Shown: piece after piece, positions 26,397 through 35,416 of the stretch
Numbering within the stretch: the stretch's first letter is position 1
How the letters are laid out: each line of letters opens with the position of its first letter
Assembly (NCBI GenBank): GCA_003132445.1
Contig: PKXU01000173.1
Span: forward strand, 3,430 to 57,187
Direction of reading: 5' to 3'
DNA length: 53,758 nucleotides
DNA from: Acidobacteriaceae bacterium
GTDB lineage: Bacteria > Acidobacteriota > Terriglobia > Terriglobales > Acidobacteriaceae
Position numbers and translations under genes: made by a program
Notes under the pieces: generated by a model
The model's database searches: none
The model's input: the letters and a program-made list of their open reading frames with translations, nothing else
Told to the model about the DNA's origin: nothing

Positions 26397-27008
26397 ATGC
26401 GCCTGATCCCCCGCGACACGAAGTTTTTCGACCTTTTCGCTGAGCTCTCCGGCAATCTTACCGAGGGCGCCAAACTGCTTCGCAGCATCCTTGCCGACCC
26501 ACGAGACTTGGCCATGCGCGTCAGCCAGGTGCAGGCCATCGAGCATAAAGGCGACAAGGCCACTCACGCCATCATCACCAAGCTGAACCAGAGTTTCATC
26601 ACACCCTTCGATCGCGAAGATATTCATCGGCTGACTTCCTCACTCGACGACGTGCTGGATTTCGTAAACTCCGCGGCCCTGCTGCTGGTCATGTACAAAA
26701 TTACCACGCCTCCGCCAGTTTCTGCCGAATTGGCGGGATTAATCGTCCTGCAATGCGAAGAACTGGCCAAAGGTGTTTCACTTCTGGAAAAGAACGGCGA
26801 CGTGATGGAGCACTGTGAAGAAGTAAATCGCCTTGAGGATATGGCCGACAATGTCAGCCGTCGAGCCATCGCCGATCTCTTCGAGCACGAAAAAGATCCG
26901 ATTCACCTCATTAAGCTAAAAGAGTTGTACGAAGTACTGGAGTACGCCACCGACAAGGCAGAGGACGCAGCCAACGTGCTGGAAGCCATCGTCGTCAAAA
27001 GCACCTAG
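26397..27008 (+). CDS. DUF47/PhoU-like accessory protein of the phosphate transporter
   Basis: This all-helical PhoU-like protein commonly sits beside Pit transporters and is thought to control phosphate uptake. The sequence begins RDTKFFDLFAELSGNLTEGAKLL and contains IEHKGDKATHAIITKLNQSFITPFDREDIHRLTSSLDDVLDFVN, a hallmark with conserved acidic metal-binding residues. A second repeat follows (VNRLEDMADNVSRRAIADLFEHEKDPIHLIKLKELYEVLEYATDKAEDAANVLE). The length of 203 is standard. The pit gene begins 50 bp downstream. Confidence 0.93.
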   Translation: MRLIPRDTKFFDLFAELSGNLTEGAKLLRSILADPRDLAMRVSQVQAIEHKGDKATHAIITKLNQSFITPFDREDIHRLTSSLDDVLDFVNSAALLLVMYKITTPPPVSAELAGLIVLQCEELAKGVSLLEKNGDVMEHCEEVNRLEDMADNVSRRAIADLFEHEKDPIHLIKLKELYEVLEYATDKAEDAANVLEAIVVKST

Positions 27009-27058
27009 GCGACATCTCGTAAGCAAAGCTGCACGCGCACAAACCGGAGAAACACCTT

Positions 27059-28108
27059 TTGAATAAAGACGTGCTGCTGGTCCTCATCACCATTCTTGTC
27101 GCCCTCGTCTTCGACTTCCTCAATGGATTTCACGATTCCGCGAACAGCATCGCGACTGTAGTCTCTACACGCGTGCTGTCGCCGAGACTAGCCGTACTCT
27201 GGGCCGCCGTTTTCAACTTCCTGGCCGCATTTTTTCTCGGCACTGCAGTTGCCCAAACCATTGGCAAAGGCATGATCCGCCTCGAAGACGTGGATCAATA
27301 CGTTGTCATGGCCGCGCTGTTCGGCGCCATCGTTTGGGATCTTTTGACTTGGTTGTGGGGACTGCCAACTTCTTCGTCTCACGCCCTGATCGGCGGCTAC
27401 GCCGGCGCTGCCATGATGCATGCTGCCATCCATACCGGAACCGCAACCATGTTCTCCGTCATCATCCCGGAAGGCTGGTACAAGACTCTGATCTTTATTG
27501 TGGTCGCTCCGGTCATGGGCATGGTGCTCGGCCTGACTTTTATGGTCGCCGCCCACTGGATTCTGCAGAACAAGCCGCCGCAGGTTGTAGACAAATGGTT
27601 CCGCAAGCTGCAACTGCTCTCCGCCGCAGCCTACAGTCTGGGTCACGGCGGCAACGACGCGCAGAAAACCATGGGCATCGTCGCGGGTGCGCTGTACACT
27701 GCCGGCTTTATGACCAAATCTGACATGCTCTCGAGCTGGGGCCGGTTTCGCTGGCCCATCATTCTGGCTGCGCACGCCGCCATTGCCGCCGGAACATATT
27801 TCGGCGGCTGGCGCATTGTTCACACCATGGGCCAGAAAATTACCAAGCTTAAGCCTCTCGGCGGCTTCTGCGCGGAGAGCGCCGGCGCCATCACGCTTTT
27901 CGGCACCGCCCTGGCTGGCATCCCAGTCAGCACCACTCATACCATCACCGGCGCGATTGTCGGCGTTGGCGCCGTTCACCGCTTGTCTGCCGTCCGTTGG
28001 GGCGTGGCCGGACGCATCGTCTGGGCCTGGATTCTCACCATCCCCGCCTCCGCTGTCGTCGCTGCAGGTACTTTCCTGCTGATCCACTGGATTCATCCTC
28101 AAGGATGA
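27059..28108 (+). CDS. pit: low-affinity inorganic phosphate transporter (PiT family)
   Basis: This inner-membrane phosphate:cation symporter has both inverted PiT signature repeats. FDFLNGFHDSANSIATVVSTRVLSP is near the N-terminus, and SLGHGGNDAQKTMGIVAG and GIPVSTTHTITGAIVGVGAVHR are in the second half. The TTG start at 27059 follows CGGAGA. Length 349 is on the compact side but includes both halves. It works with the DUF47 protein encoded just upstream. The stop codon (28106-28108) lies inside a tandem repeat. Confidence 0.93.
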   Translation: MNKDVLLVLITILVALVFDFLNGFHDSANSIATVVSTRVLSPRLAVLWAAVFNFLAAFFLGTAVAQTIGKGMIRLEDVDQYVVMAALFGAIVWDLLTWLWGLPTSSSHALIGGYAGAAMMHAAIHTGTATMFSVIIPEGWYKTLIFIVVAPVMGMVLGLTFMVAAHWILQNKPPQVVDKWFRKLQLLSAAAYSLGHGGNDAQKTMGIVAGALYTAGFMTKSDMLSSWGRFRWPIILAAHAAIAAGTYFGGWRIVHTMGQKITKLKPLGGFCAESAGAITLFGTALAGIPVSTTHTITGAIVGVGAVHRLSAVRWGVAGRIVWAWILTIPASAVVAAGTFLLIHWIHPQG

Positions 28109-28155
28109 TCCCCGAAGGATGATCTGATAAATATGATCTGATAAATATGACCTGA
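28101..28155 (+). repeat. tandem repeats overlapping the pit stop codon
   Basis: AAGGATGATC occurs at 28101-28110 and 28115-28124. TGATCTGATAAATA (14 bp) then occurs at 28120-28133 and 28134-28147, with a partial third copy to 28155. The first unit contains the pit TGA stop. Confidence 0.8.
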
Positions 28156-28213
28156 GCGCTCCTCTTCCTTTGCTGCGACCGCGCTCCTCGCGAATATACT
28201 CAATTCAAAAAGC

Positions 28214-29713
28214 ATGCAACCCAGAAGATCTAACGTGAAGACGAACGTCATGGGACGAGCCGCATTGCTCGTAACTGGACTCGCATTGACCTCTATTTTC
28301 TTGAGCGTCACGCTATCGCGAGCGACGCAGTCGAAACCACCTGGCCAAAGCATCGCAAACGCCAACATAACCAAGGTTGAGACCGGGCTCACGGGACGGG
28401 TTCATATTTTAGGTCGGCCGTTTCCAAGCTGGACCATTCAGGAAAGGATGATCCACTATCATGTGCCGGCGGTAAGTTTGGCCGTCATCAATAACGGATC
28501 GCTGGAATGGGCCAAAGCTTATGGCTGGAGGGAAGCCGGCCCCGACCCGACCGACAATGACACTCTGTTCCAAGCGGCGTCTGTAAGCAAAGTGATTACG
28601 GCTCTCATCACACTTCGTCTCGTCCAACTCAAAGACATCGGCCTGAAGGACGACATAAACCAACGACTTCATCACTGGAAGCTGCCCAATGCCTCCGGCG
28701 ACGCAGTCACGATCGACGAACTGCTCAGTCACAGCGCCGCGATCAATTGGCCGCCGGGAGAAAGCGCGCTGCCTGCGGGCGGTTCGCTTCCGACTCTATT
28801 GCAACGACTCAAGGGCGACCCACCGGCTTTGAACAAACCCGTTCAAGTCGAGGGCACTCCTGGCGCGGGCTTCCATTACTCCAACGGCGGCTATCTTGTT
28901 TTGGGAGAACTGATATCCGACACGACTGGCAAAGACTTCGCAGACAGTGCGGAAGATCTCGTCTTCAAGCCGCTCCACATGACGCACAGTACGTTCAAAA
29001 TTCTTACTCCAGATTCGGCGCCGAAAAACATTGCCTTCGGCCACACAGCGGAGGGCGCTGTCGAAGACGGAAAGTGGCGCGTAGTGGGAGCACCCGAGGG
29101 CGGACTTTGGACCACCGCCTCCGATCTGGCGCAGGCGGCAAGCGCGATTCAGCGGTCATTTCGCGGAGACAAGCACAGCTTCCTGACGCAACCGCTGGCG
29201 ACACAAATGTTAAAGAAACAGAATGACCGCTGGGGACTTGGCGTTCAACTTCAGGGAGCCGGCGACAATCTCGCCTTCCGTCACGACGGCTCTACTCCCG
29301 GTTACAAAGCCGTCCTCTTTGCTTATACCAGTCGTGGTCAGGGAGCCATCATCCTCACCAACGGAGATCGCGGTGGCGAACTTGCCGACGAATTGCTCTA
29401 CAGCATTGCTGCAGCTTATGACTGGCCTGATTTTCGCGTAGTAGAGAAAAAGATTGCCCCGGTCAGCGCAGAAGAATTGCAGCAGTTCGTCGGGCAGTAT
29501 GAAATGGCTCCCGGCGCTTATGCCACTATTTCGTTCGAGAATGGCAAGCTCTATGGTCAGGTGCGCGGCCGGGACAAGACCGAACTGCTTCCCGAGACCG
29601 CAACGAAGTTTTTCATGATCGAAGGTCCGACCGTGGAATTTGAAAAAGACAGCTCCGGAAACGTCACGGCTCTGGTATTCGACGAAAATTTCCGCGCCAA
29701 GCGCGTGAATTAG
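28214..29713 (+). CDS. exported beta-lactamase-family serine hydrolase
   Basis: This family (class C beta-lactamase, DD-peptidase and esterase fold) acts outside the inner membrane. A signal anchor spans about residues 14-36. The active-site motif SVSK (S123, K126) and the Y222-S-N tyrosine motif (HYSNGGYLVLGELI) are present, followed by RHDGSTPGYKAVLFAY in the third-motif region. A C-terminal DUF3471-like domain (about 415-499) ends the protein. The activity may be a peptidase or esterase and is not necessarily antibiotic resistance. The start lacks a good ribosome binding site, and ATG at 28250 is an alternative. Confidence 0.85.
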   Translation: MQPRRSNVKTNVMGRAALLVTGLALTSIFLSVTLSRATQSKPPGQSIANANITKVETGLTGRVHILGRPFPSWTIQERMIHYHVPAVSLAVINNGSLEWAKAYGWREAGPDPTDNDTLFQAASVSKVITALITLRLVQLKDIGLKDDINQRLHHWKLPNASGDAVTIDELLSHSAAINWPPGESALPAGGSLPTLLQRLKGDPPALNKPVQVEGTPGAGFHYSNGGYLVLGELISDTTGKDFADSAEDLVFKPLHMTHSTFKILTPDSAPKNIAFGHTAEGAVEDGKWRVVGAPEGGLWTTASDLAQAASAIQRSFRGDKHSFLTQPLATQMLKKQNDRWGLGVQLQGAGDNLAFRHDGSTPGYKAVLFAYTSRGQGAIILTNGDRGGELADELLYSIAAAYDWPDFRVVEKKIAPVSAEELQQFVGQYEMAPGAYATISFENGKLYGQVRGRDKTELLPETATKFFMIEGPTVEFEKDSSGNVTALVFDENFRAKRVN

Positions 29714-29770
29714 AATAATCCCTTCATTTTCGTTGCCTGTCGCAGCGAGCTGTGGTGCAATCTGATTGCG

Positions 29771-31285
29771 ATGAATCGTCGAAACTTTATTCGCCTCACT
29801 GCCGCAGCTTCAGCCGCACTCCTACACCATCCTTTCAGCATCGCCGAGAACAACTCGAGACCCTCCGTTCGCCTGACCATTCGCCCTGACCGCCTCGGCA
29901 ACAAAATCGGCGAAGACTTTACTGGCCTAAGCTATGAATCCGCGCAACTGGGAAATCCGAATTTCTTTTCTGGCGCGAATACCGATCTTGCAGGGTTCCT
30001 GCGGCGGCTAGGAGCTTCCGGAGTTTTGCGAATCGGCGGCAATACAAGCGAGTTCTCCCACTGGACTGCAAATCCCGCAACCGCTTCCAATACGCCAATT
30101 TCTGGCGCCATGCTTGGAGCCGATAAAGCGAATCCCGCCGCATTTGCCATGGCGGTCGGTCCTGACACCGGACATAAAGCTCCAGCGCCGGTAAACATCA
30201 CTTCAGAAGCCATTCGTAATTTGAAGGATTTTCTCGACGCCTGCGGCTGGAAGCTGATCTATGGCCTGAATATGGGCACCGGCACGCCTGAGAACGCAGC
30301 CGATGAGGCCGCCCATGTGATGGACGCAGTCGGTTCGAAGCTGATCGCATTCCAACTCTGCAACGAGCCCGATCTTTTCTTTCGCAACGACATTCGCAAG
30401 TCTGATTACAATTTCACGCAATTCGCAACCGAGTGGCAGCGTTTCTATCAAACCATTCGCTCGCGCATGCCCACCGCTCCTTTTGCAGGACCAGACACAG
30501 CGTACAACAACGAATGGCTAGTGCCTTTCGCCCGACAATTCAAGAACGAAGCCGTTTTCCTTTCCCAGCACTATTATGCGGAAGGCCCGCCAACAGATCC
30601 GTCGATGACCATTGAACGGCTGCTGCGCCCCAACCCTAAATTACAGGCTGAGTTCGAGGGAATGAAGATTACCGTGCAGGAATCCGGCCTGCCGTTTCGC
30701 CTGGCGGAAACAAATTCCTGTTATCAGGGAGGCAAACAGGGCGTGAGCGACACTTTTGCTTCCGCGCTGTGGAGCGCCGATCTGATGTATCAGCTGGCAT
30801 CCGCGGGCGGCATGGGGATTAACTTTCATGGCGGCGGTTATGGATGGTACACGCCCATCGCGGGAACGCCGGAAGACGGATTCCTCGCGCGGCCGATTTA
30901 TTACGGCATGTTGCTATTTGCGCAGGCTGGTGCAGGACAATTGATTGAAACGAAACTGGAGCAGGCGGAAGAAGCGCCCCTGCTTACTACCTATTGCTTA
31001 CGGAATAACAACGGAACGATCAAAGTCGCAGTCTTCAATAAAAATATGGACCGCGGAATTCACCTAACGGTCGATCCAGGACGCCGTACGGGCCGGGTAA
31101 CTTCCCTTCGCCTGCACGCGCCGCGACTGGACGACACCACCGACACAACCTTCGGTGGCACACCCGTGGGCGCCGCCGGTGCATGGGCGCCTGAGCGGGA
31201 CGAAACCATATCCCTTGAAGATGGAGGGGCAGGTGTCGCACTGCCCGCAGCCAGCGCGGCATTGCTCACCTTCGAACCCGAATGA
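29771..31285 (+). CDS. Tat-exported GH79-family glycoside hydrolase (beta-glucuronidase-like)
   Basis: The protein probably removes beta-glucuronic acid or related residues from plant or microbial glycans outside the cell. It begins with a twin-arginine signal peptide (RRNFIRLTAAASAALL). The catalytic barrel carries QLCNEPDLF with acid/base E199 and RLAETNSCY with nucleophile E313. Their 114-residue spacing matches, from memory, the Acidobacterium capsulatum GH79 enzyme. LRIGGNTSEFSHW is a further substrate-pocket region. A C-terminal beta-sandwich covers about 395-504. It follows a serine hydrolase gene by 57 bp. Confidence 0.85.
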   Translation: MNRRNFIRLTAAASAALLHHPFSIAENNSRPSVRLTIRPDRLGNKIGEDFTGLSYESAQLGNPNFFSGANTDLAGFLRRLGASGVLRIGGNTSEFSHWTANPATASNTPISGAMLGADKANPAAFAMAVGPDTGHKAPAPVNITSEAIRNLKDFLDACGWKLIYGLNMGTGTPENAADEAAHVMDAVGSKLIAFQLCNEPDLFFRNDIRKSDYNFTQFATEWQRFYQTIRSRMPTAPFAGPDTAYNNEWLVPFARQFKNEAVFLSQHYYAEGPPTDPSMTIERLLRPNPKLQAEFEGMKITVQESGLPFRLAETNSCYQGGKQGVSDTFASALWSADLMYQLASAGGMGINFHGGGYGWYTPIAGTPEDGFLARPIYYGMLLFAQAGAGQLIETKLEQAEEAPLLTTYCLRNNNGTIKVAVFNKNMDRGIHLTVDPGRRTGRVTSLRLHAPRLDDTTDTTFGGTPVGAAGAWAPERDETISLEDGGAGVALPAASAALLTFEPE

Positions 31286-31500
31286 ACTCACTTGGGATGT
31301 GAAATCCATCCCACTCCCGTCGCGGCAAACGGCGCAATCGGTTCAGGACGTAAAACTTTGGTCACTTGTTGGGCTCACAGTAACCGCTAAAATCTTCGAT
31401 ATCCCAAGTATTATGAATACCTTGGAGTTTCCTCCGAAGTAATCATTGGATGGAGAGGAAGATTCTGGGCGTCGACATTTGTACGCAGAAGCACTGAATT

Positions 31501-32322
31501 ATGCGAATTAAGTTTTGGGGCGTCCGCGGTTCCACGCCCACTCCACAGGCCGAGAACCTGCGCTATGGTGGCAACACCTCCTGCGTGGAAGTGCGGCTGG
31601 GAGAGCAAATTTACATTTTCGACTGCGGCACCGGTTTTCGCGTGCTCGGGCATGAGCTCGAACGCGAATTCGGCGCCCGCCCTTTTTCCGCGCATGTTTT
31701 CGTTTCGCATTTCCATTGGGACCACATTCAGGGCATGCCTTTTTTTCGTCCTTTGTACAACAGTCCCAAGAGTGAGTTCATCTTCCACTCTTCCAACCAG
31801 ACCCGCAACCTTGAGCAAGTATTTGCCGAGCAGATGGCATCCCCATATTTCCCCGTCAATCTCGATCATATGAAAGCGAAGCGTGAGTTTTGCAACTTCA
31901 ATAACGGCTGCCTGCCCATGGGCGAGGGCGTTAACATCAAGACTGCGTGGCTCAATCATCCCCAGGGCTGCATGGGATTTCGCGTCGAGAGCAAAGAAGG
32001 TGTCGTTGTCTACGCGACCGATAATGAACCCGGCGATGCGAACTTCGATAAAGCCGTACGCAAGCTGGCCGAAGGCGCCGACGTCCTGATCTACGATGCG
32101 CAATATCTTCCCGAAGAATACGAAGCGCGCCGCCGCGGCTGGGGACACAGCCACTGGCGAGAAGCCGTCAATGTAGTGATGGAGAGCGGCGCCAAAGAGT
32201 TGATCCTCTACCATCACGACCCGGACCACACCGACTCCGTCATCGACAAAGTCGTGCAGGACGCGCGTAGTTACTATCCCAAAGTTCGCGCCGCCGCCGA
32301 GGGCATGGAGATCGTGCTGTAA
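31501..32322 (+). CDS. metallo-beta-lactamase-fold hydrolase
   Basis: The metal-binding motif HFHWDH (H70, H72, D74, H75 in VSHFHWDHIQGMP) is intact. The N-terminus MRIKFWGVRGSTPTP and YGGNTSCVEV are typical of the subfamily related to cyclic-nucleotide phosphodiesterases and tRNA-processing ribonucleases. GHSHWREAVNVV and LYHHDPDHTD supply later ligands. There is no signal peptide, so it is cytosolic. The actual substrate is unknown. The gap before it (31286-31500) shows nothing clear. Confidence 0.85.
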   Translation: MRIKFWGVRGSTPTPQAENLRYGGNTSCVEVRLGEQIYIFDCGTGFRVLGHELEREFGARPFSAHVFVSHFHWDHIQGMPFFRPLYNSPKSEFIFHSSNQTRNLEQVFAEQMASPYFPVNLDHMKAKREFCNFNNGCLPMGEGVNIKTAWLNHPQGCMGFRVESKEGVVVYATDNEPGDANFDKAVRKLAEGADVLIYDAQYLPEEYEARRRGWGHSHWREAVNVVMESGAKELILYHHDPDHTDSVIDKVVQDARSYYPKVRAAAEGMEIVL

Positions 32323-32334
32323 GACCTAGCTGGA

Positions 32335-32368
32335 AAGCTGATCTTCAAGAAGCTGGTCTTCAAGAAGC
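32335..32368 (+). repeat. 15-bp tandem repeat after the metallo-hydrolase gene
   Basis: AAGCTGATCTTCAAG (32335-32349) and AAGCTGGTCTTCAAG (32350-32364), followed by AAGC. The array starts 13 bp after the stop codon at 32322. Confidence 0.85.
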
Positions 32369-32410
32369 AGGAAACCCAACCGGGATTCCCTCGACTCCAC
32401 GCTCTCGGAC

Positions 32411-34504
32411 TTAATATGCAGGCGGCAGGCCAATTTTTCTTACTAAGGCCTGATAGCGCGGGTCGGAATGGAGAAAGTCGAAGACGGGTTCGTTTTGCAA
32501 GTCGGTGAGTGACGGGGAATGCTCGCGGTAGGCAGCTTCGAGGTACTTCAAAGTTTCGTCTTTGTTCCCGGTGAAGGCGACTAAGAACCCTATGTCCCAG
32601 GACGGAATGTATTCCTTGCGGGCGCGGGCCTTAACGTTGTTGGTACCCCATTGTTCGACGGCTCTCTCGCCGCCTTGTTCCCAGGCTTTGTGGGCGGCCG
32701 TGGCGGTGTCAAGCTTGCCTTCCAGTTCGAGACCTTTTTCCAGTTCCTGTTGCGATTCTTTCCACATGCCCTTCAGCCAATAAGCCTGTGATAGATTCAT
32801 ATGGACGGAATCATCGTTCGGGTGTGCCTGAGACTGCATGCGAAGCTCGCTGATGGCAGCGTCGAAGCGGCGCAGACTGATGTAGAAGGCTCCCAGTCCC
32901 CAGGGCCGGGCGAAGGGATCAAGCTCAACGGCGCGTTTCTCCTCGACCAGGGCTTCCTCATAACGGTTCATGGCCAGAAGAACATAATGACGCACGTAGT
33001 GGGCCTCGGCATAGTTGGGATTTAGTTCGGTCGCCCTCCTGGATTCCGCGTCGGCATGCGGTAGGTCCCAGCCGTAGGCCCAGTACCAGGCCGCCATGCT
33101 GACGTGGGCCTCGGCCAGTGAATCGTCGAGTTCTACAGCTTTACGGGCCGCAGCCTCCGACTTCGCCATCGCTTCCCGAGGCTGTTCATCTCCTGTCATT
33201 CCCGCAAGCGCGTAGGTGTCAGCCAAACCGCTCCAGGCGGCGGCATAGTCGGGTTGAAGCTGGATTGCCTTTTGAAAGTAAGGCAGAGTTTGGGCAACGT
33301 TGAAGGTAAACCAGAAGTACCGCCCATGCAGATAAGCGTCGTGGGCCTCAGGGTTGATGTAGCGCGGCGGAGCAGCGCGCGGGACGGCAGTTTTTACCTG
33401 CACCTCTCTGGCGATGGTTTGCGATAGTTCCGAGGGTAGTAAGAAAGCCTGATCGAGTTCGCGATCGTAACTCTCCGCCCAAACATGAGTGTCAGTGGGA
33501 GCATAGATCAACTGCACATTCATGTGCACCCGGTTGCCAGAACGCGCGACCGAGCCTTCCAAAATGCCATCGACTCCAAGCTCGCTCGCGATTTCGCGGA
33601 CCGGGCGTTGCGCTGATTTGTACTGCATAACCGAAGTTCGCGAGACCACGCGAAGAGAAGTATTTTTCGCCAGCATGGTGATGAGTTCATCGGTCATTCC
33701 ATCTGCGAAGTAGTCTTGGGAAGAGTCTCCGGACAGATTCACGAGTGGTATCAACGCAATGGAATGGATTTGAGATCCGCGGCTTGCAGGAAATATCCGA
33801 CTCCGTAAGCGAGTGGCGTTGAGCGCGAGTACCGCAACCGCAAGTAAACCAACGGCAATGGAGACTCTCACGCGAGTCGACCAGGCATGACTTCGCGCTA
33901 TGGATTCCGATGGCTGAGGCTCTACCCATGTGGCTTGAGCTGGCAAAGTTGGGGTTGGCGGCACGGCTGCGACCAAGAAGGCTTCCGCTGGCGTCGCTTC
34001 GTCTGGTAAAGACCGAACCGAGGGAACTCCCTCTACTCCCTCGGTAAACTCCGGTCCGGTAGATTCCAGTCGGGTAGATTCCAGAAATGTTGCGCCGCCG
34101 TTCTTCTCGATGACGAAACGGTATCCCTTGCCGGTCACGGTTTGCACGAAGTGGGGCTGGTCAGGATCATCTCGCAGCACTTGGCGGATTTTGCGGATCG
34201 CCGTGTTGATACCGTGCTCGGTATCTACGAAAACTTCTTTTGCCCAGAGGCGCTCGGCAATTTCAGTTCTGGTAACGAGATGGCCATTTTTCGTCGCCAA
34301 CAGAATGAGCAATTCCATTGGCTTTCTTTCCAACTTCACAGTCCGTCCGGAGCGGTAGAGTTCAAAGCGGTCACAATCCAGCTTGAAGTCGCCGAATTCA
34401 AAGACTGTGGCCACCACAGCGAGCACCCCCGGGCACGAAGTATAGCAGTCCGTTCCGCCCAGGTGAAGGCAATCCTCTGTCCTTTCAGCAGCTTGCGGCT
34501 TCAC
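32411..34504 (-). CDS. one-component membrane regulator: winged helix, TolB-like and TPR domains
   Basis: This is a CadC-like transcriptional regulator architecture. Residues about 35-132 are an OmpR/PhoB-type winged helix (FEFGDFKLDCDRFELYRSGR, then TEHGINTAIRKIRQVLRDDP and VTGKGYRFV). A proline-rich linker follows, with one transmembrane helix at about 211-230. Next comes an extracytoplasmic TolB-like domain (DYFADGMTDELITMLAK, RVVSRTSVMQYK, VDGILEGSVARSG) and about seven TPRs to the end. The GTG at 34504 gives a 34-residue unstructured leader; GTG at 34417 or 34414 fits better. It is divergent from a small exported protein gene, a possible target. Confidence 0.85.
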   Translation of the reverse strand: MKPQAAERTEDCLHLGGTDCYTSCPGVLAVVATVFEFGDFKLDCDRFELYRSGRTVKLERKPMELLILLATKNGHLVTRTEIAERLWAKEVFVDTEHGINTAIRKIRQVLRDDPDQPHFVQTVTGKGYRFVIEKNGGATFLESTRLESTGPEFTEGVEGVPSVRSLPDEATPAEAFLVAAVPPTPTLPAQATWVEPQPSESIARSHAWSTRVRVSIAVGLLAVAVLALNATRLRSRIFPASRGSQIHSIALIPLVNLSGDSSQDYFADGMTDELITMLAKNTSLRVVSRTSVMQYKSAQRPVREIASELGVDGILEGSVARSGNRVHMNVQLIYAPTDTHVWAESYDRELDQAFLLPSELSQTIAREVQVKTAVPRAAPPRYINPEAHDAYLHGRYFWFTFNVAQTLPYFQKAIQLQPDYAAAWSGLADTYALAGMTGDEQPREAMAKSEAAARKAVELDDSLAEAHVSMAAWYWAYGWDLPHADAESRRATELNPNYAEAHYVRHYVLLAMNRYEEALVEEKRAVELDPFARPWGLGAFYISLRRFDAAISELRMQSQAHPNDDSVHMNLSQAYWLKGMWKESQQELEKGLELEGKLDTATAAHKAWEQGGERAVEQWGTNNVKARARKEYIPSWDIGFLVAFTGNKDETLKYLEAAYREHSPSLTDLQNEPVFDFLHSDPRYQALVRKIGLPPAY
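34056..34085 (-). repeat. 15-bp tandem duplication inside the regulator linker
   Basis: CCGGTAGATTCCAGT and CGGGTAGATTCCAGA lie head to tail. On the coding strand they give an ESTRL/ESTGP pentapeptide repeat between the DNA-binding domain and the membrane helix. Confidence 0.75.
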
Positions 34505-34622
34505 CTTTTCTTTACCTTGGCTTTATGCGCCCTCCATTGCGTTGAAGTGCGAATCGAGGTTAGCTCCTTGCCACAAACGGCGCGAGCGAATTGAGGCGCC
34601 GAATCAAGATGGAGGGGTTCCT

Positions 34623-35261
34623 GTGACAAGAAAAAGATTTCTCTCAACTGCAGTATCCGCATTCGTGCTCGCACTATGGTGCATGCCTAACGCCCTGGCA
34701 CAGTGCGGGCTGCCGGCAAAGCTGATTCACCCATCGAGTTGGCATCCGCAGAATGGGAATGTGCGCCTAATCAGAACAGCGCTCGGCAGCGCTCAGTTCG
34801 ATGGCGATGAGCAATACGGGGCCGGGATCGTGGGAATGTGGCACGTGACGTTCACAGCCAAGACCATGAACGGAGCCTCCATTCCCGAGACTGTGGTCGA
34901 CAATGCGCTCGTCGTTTGGCATAGCGACAAAACGGAAATTATGAACTCAGGCCGGCCTCCGCAGGATGGCGATTTCTGCATGGGCGTCTGGGAACATGAG
35001 AGAAATACCAACAAATACAAGCTCAATCACTTTGCCTGGGGAGGCAATGCGTTTCCCACCAACCCGCCGACGGTGGTCGGGCCCCCAGCTGGCCCCACTC
35101 ACATCACTGAAGAGGTTACCTTGAGTCCAGATTGCGATCACTATAGTGGGCCATTCACGCTGGATGCATACGATACTTCGGGAAACATATCCACTAGCTT
35201 CACGGGAGTGGTCACGGCGACACGCATCACCATTAATACCAAAGTCGGCGATCTGCTCTGA
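34623..35261 (+). CDS. small exported protein of unknown function (212 aa)
   Basis: The GTG at 34623 follows GGAGGGG (34611-34617) with good spacing and opens a signal peptide (TRKRFLSTAVSAFVLALWCMPNALAQ). A longer frame from 34542 is not needed. The mature protein is beta-rich. Conserved-looking parts are GMWHVTFTAK, DNALVVWHSDKTEIMNSGRPPQDGDFCMGVWE, KYKLNHFAWGG, and a C-terminal TLSPDCDHYSGPFTLDAYDTSGNISTSFTGVVTATRI. I recall similar proteins scattered in Acidobacteriota, but I know of no function. The downstream interval to 35416 shows nothing more. Confidence 0.75.
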   Translation: MTRKRFLSTAVSAFVLALWCMPNALAQCGLPAKLIHPSSWHPQNGNVRLIRTALGSAQFDGDEQYGAGIVGMWHVTFTAKTMNGASIPETVVDNALVVWHSDKTEIMNSGRPPQDGDFCMGVWEHERNTNKYKLNHFAWGGNAFPTNPPTVVGPPAGPTHITEEVTLSPDCDHYSGPFTLDAYDTSGNISTSFTGVVTATRITINTKVGDLL

Positions 35262-35416
35262 AGGAAACTGGTCTAGTTTTGATAAGGGCGGCATTGGTAA
35301 GACCAGCGTGGGTTGGGGCAGCGGGAGTCAGACCTGCTGCCCTGTCTATTTATTCTGGAGATCAGCTTATTCGAGAGATCAGCCCCGAGGGCGTGCCGCG
35401 TCGGGTCGCATCTCCA

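Noticed and set aside
27188..28102. 304-codon frame antisense to pit
   Set aside because: A shadow of a clearly identified transporter; the composition is unlike a real protein.
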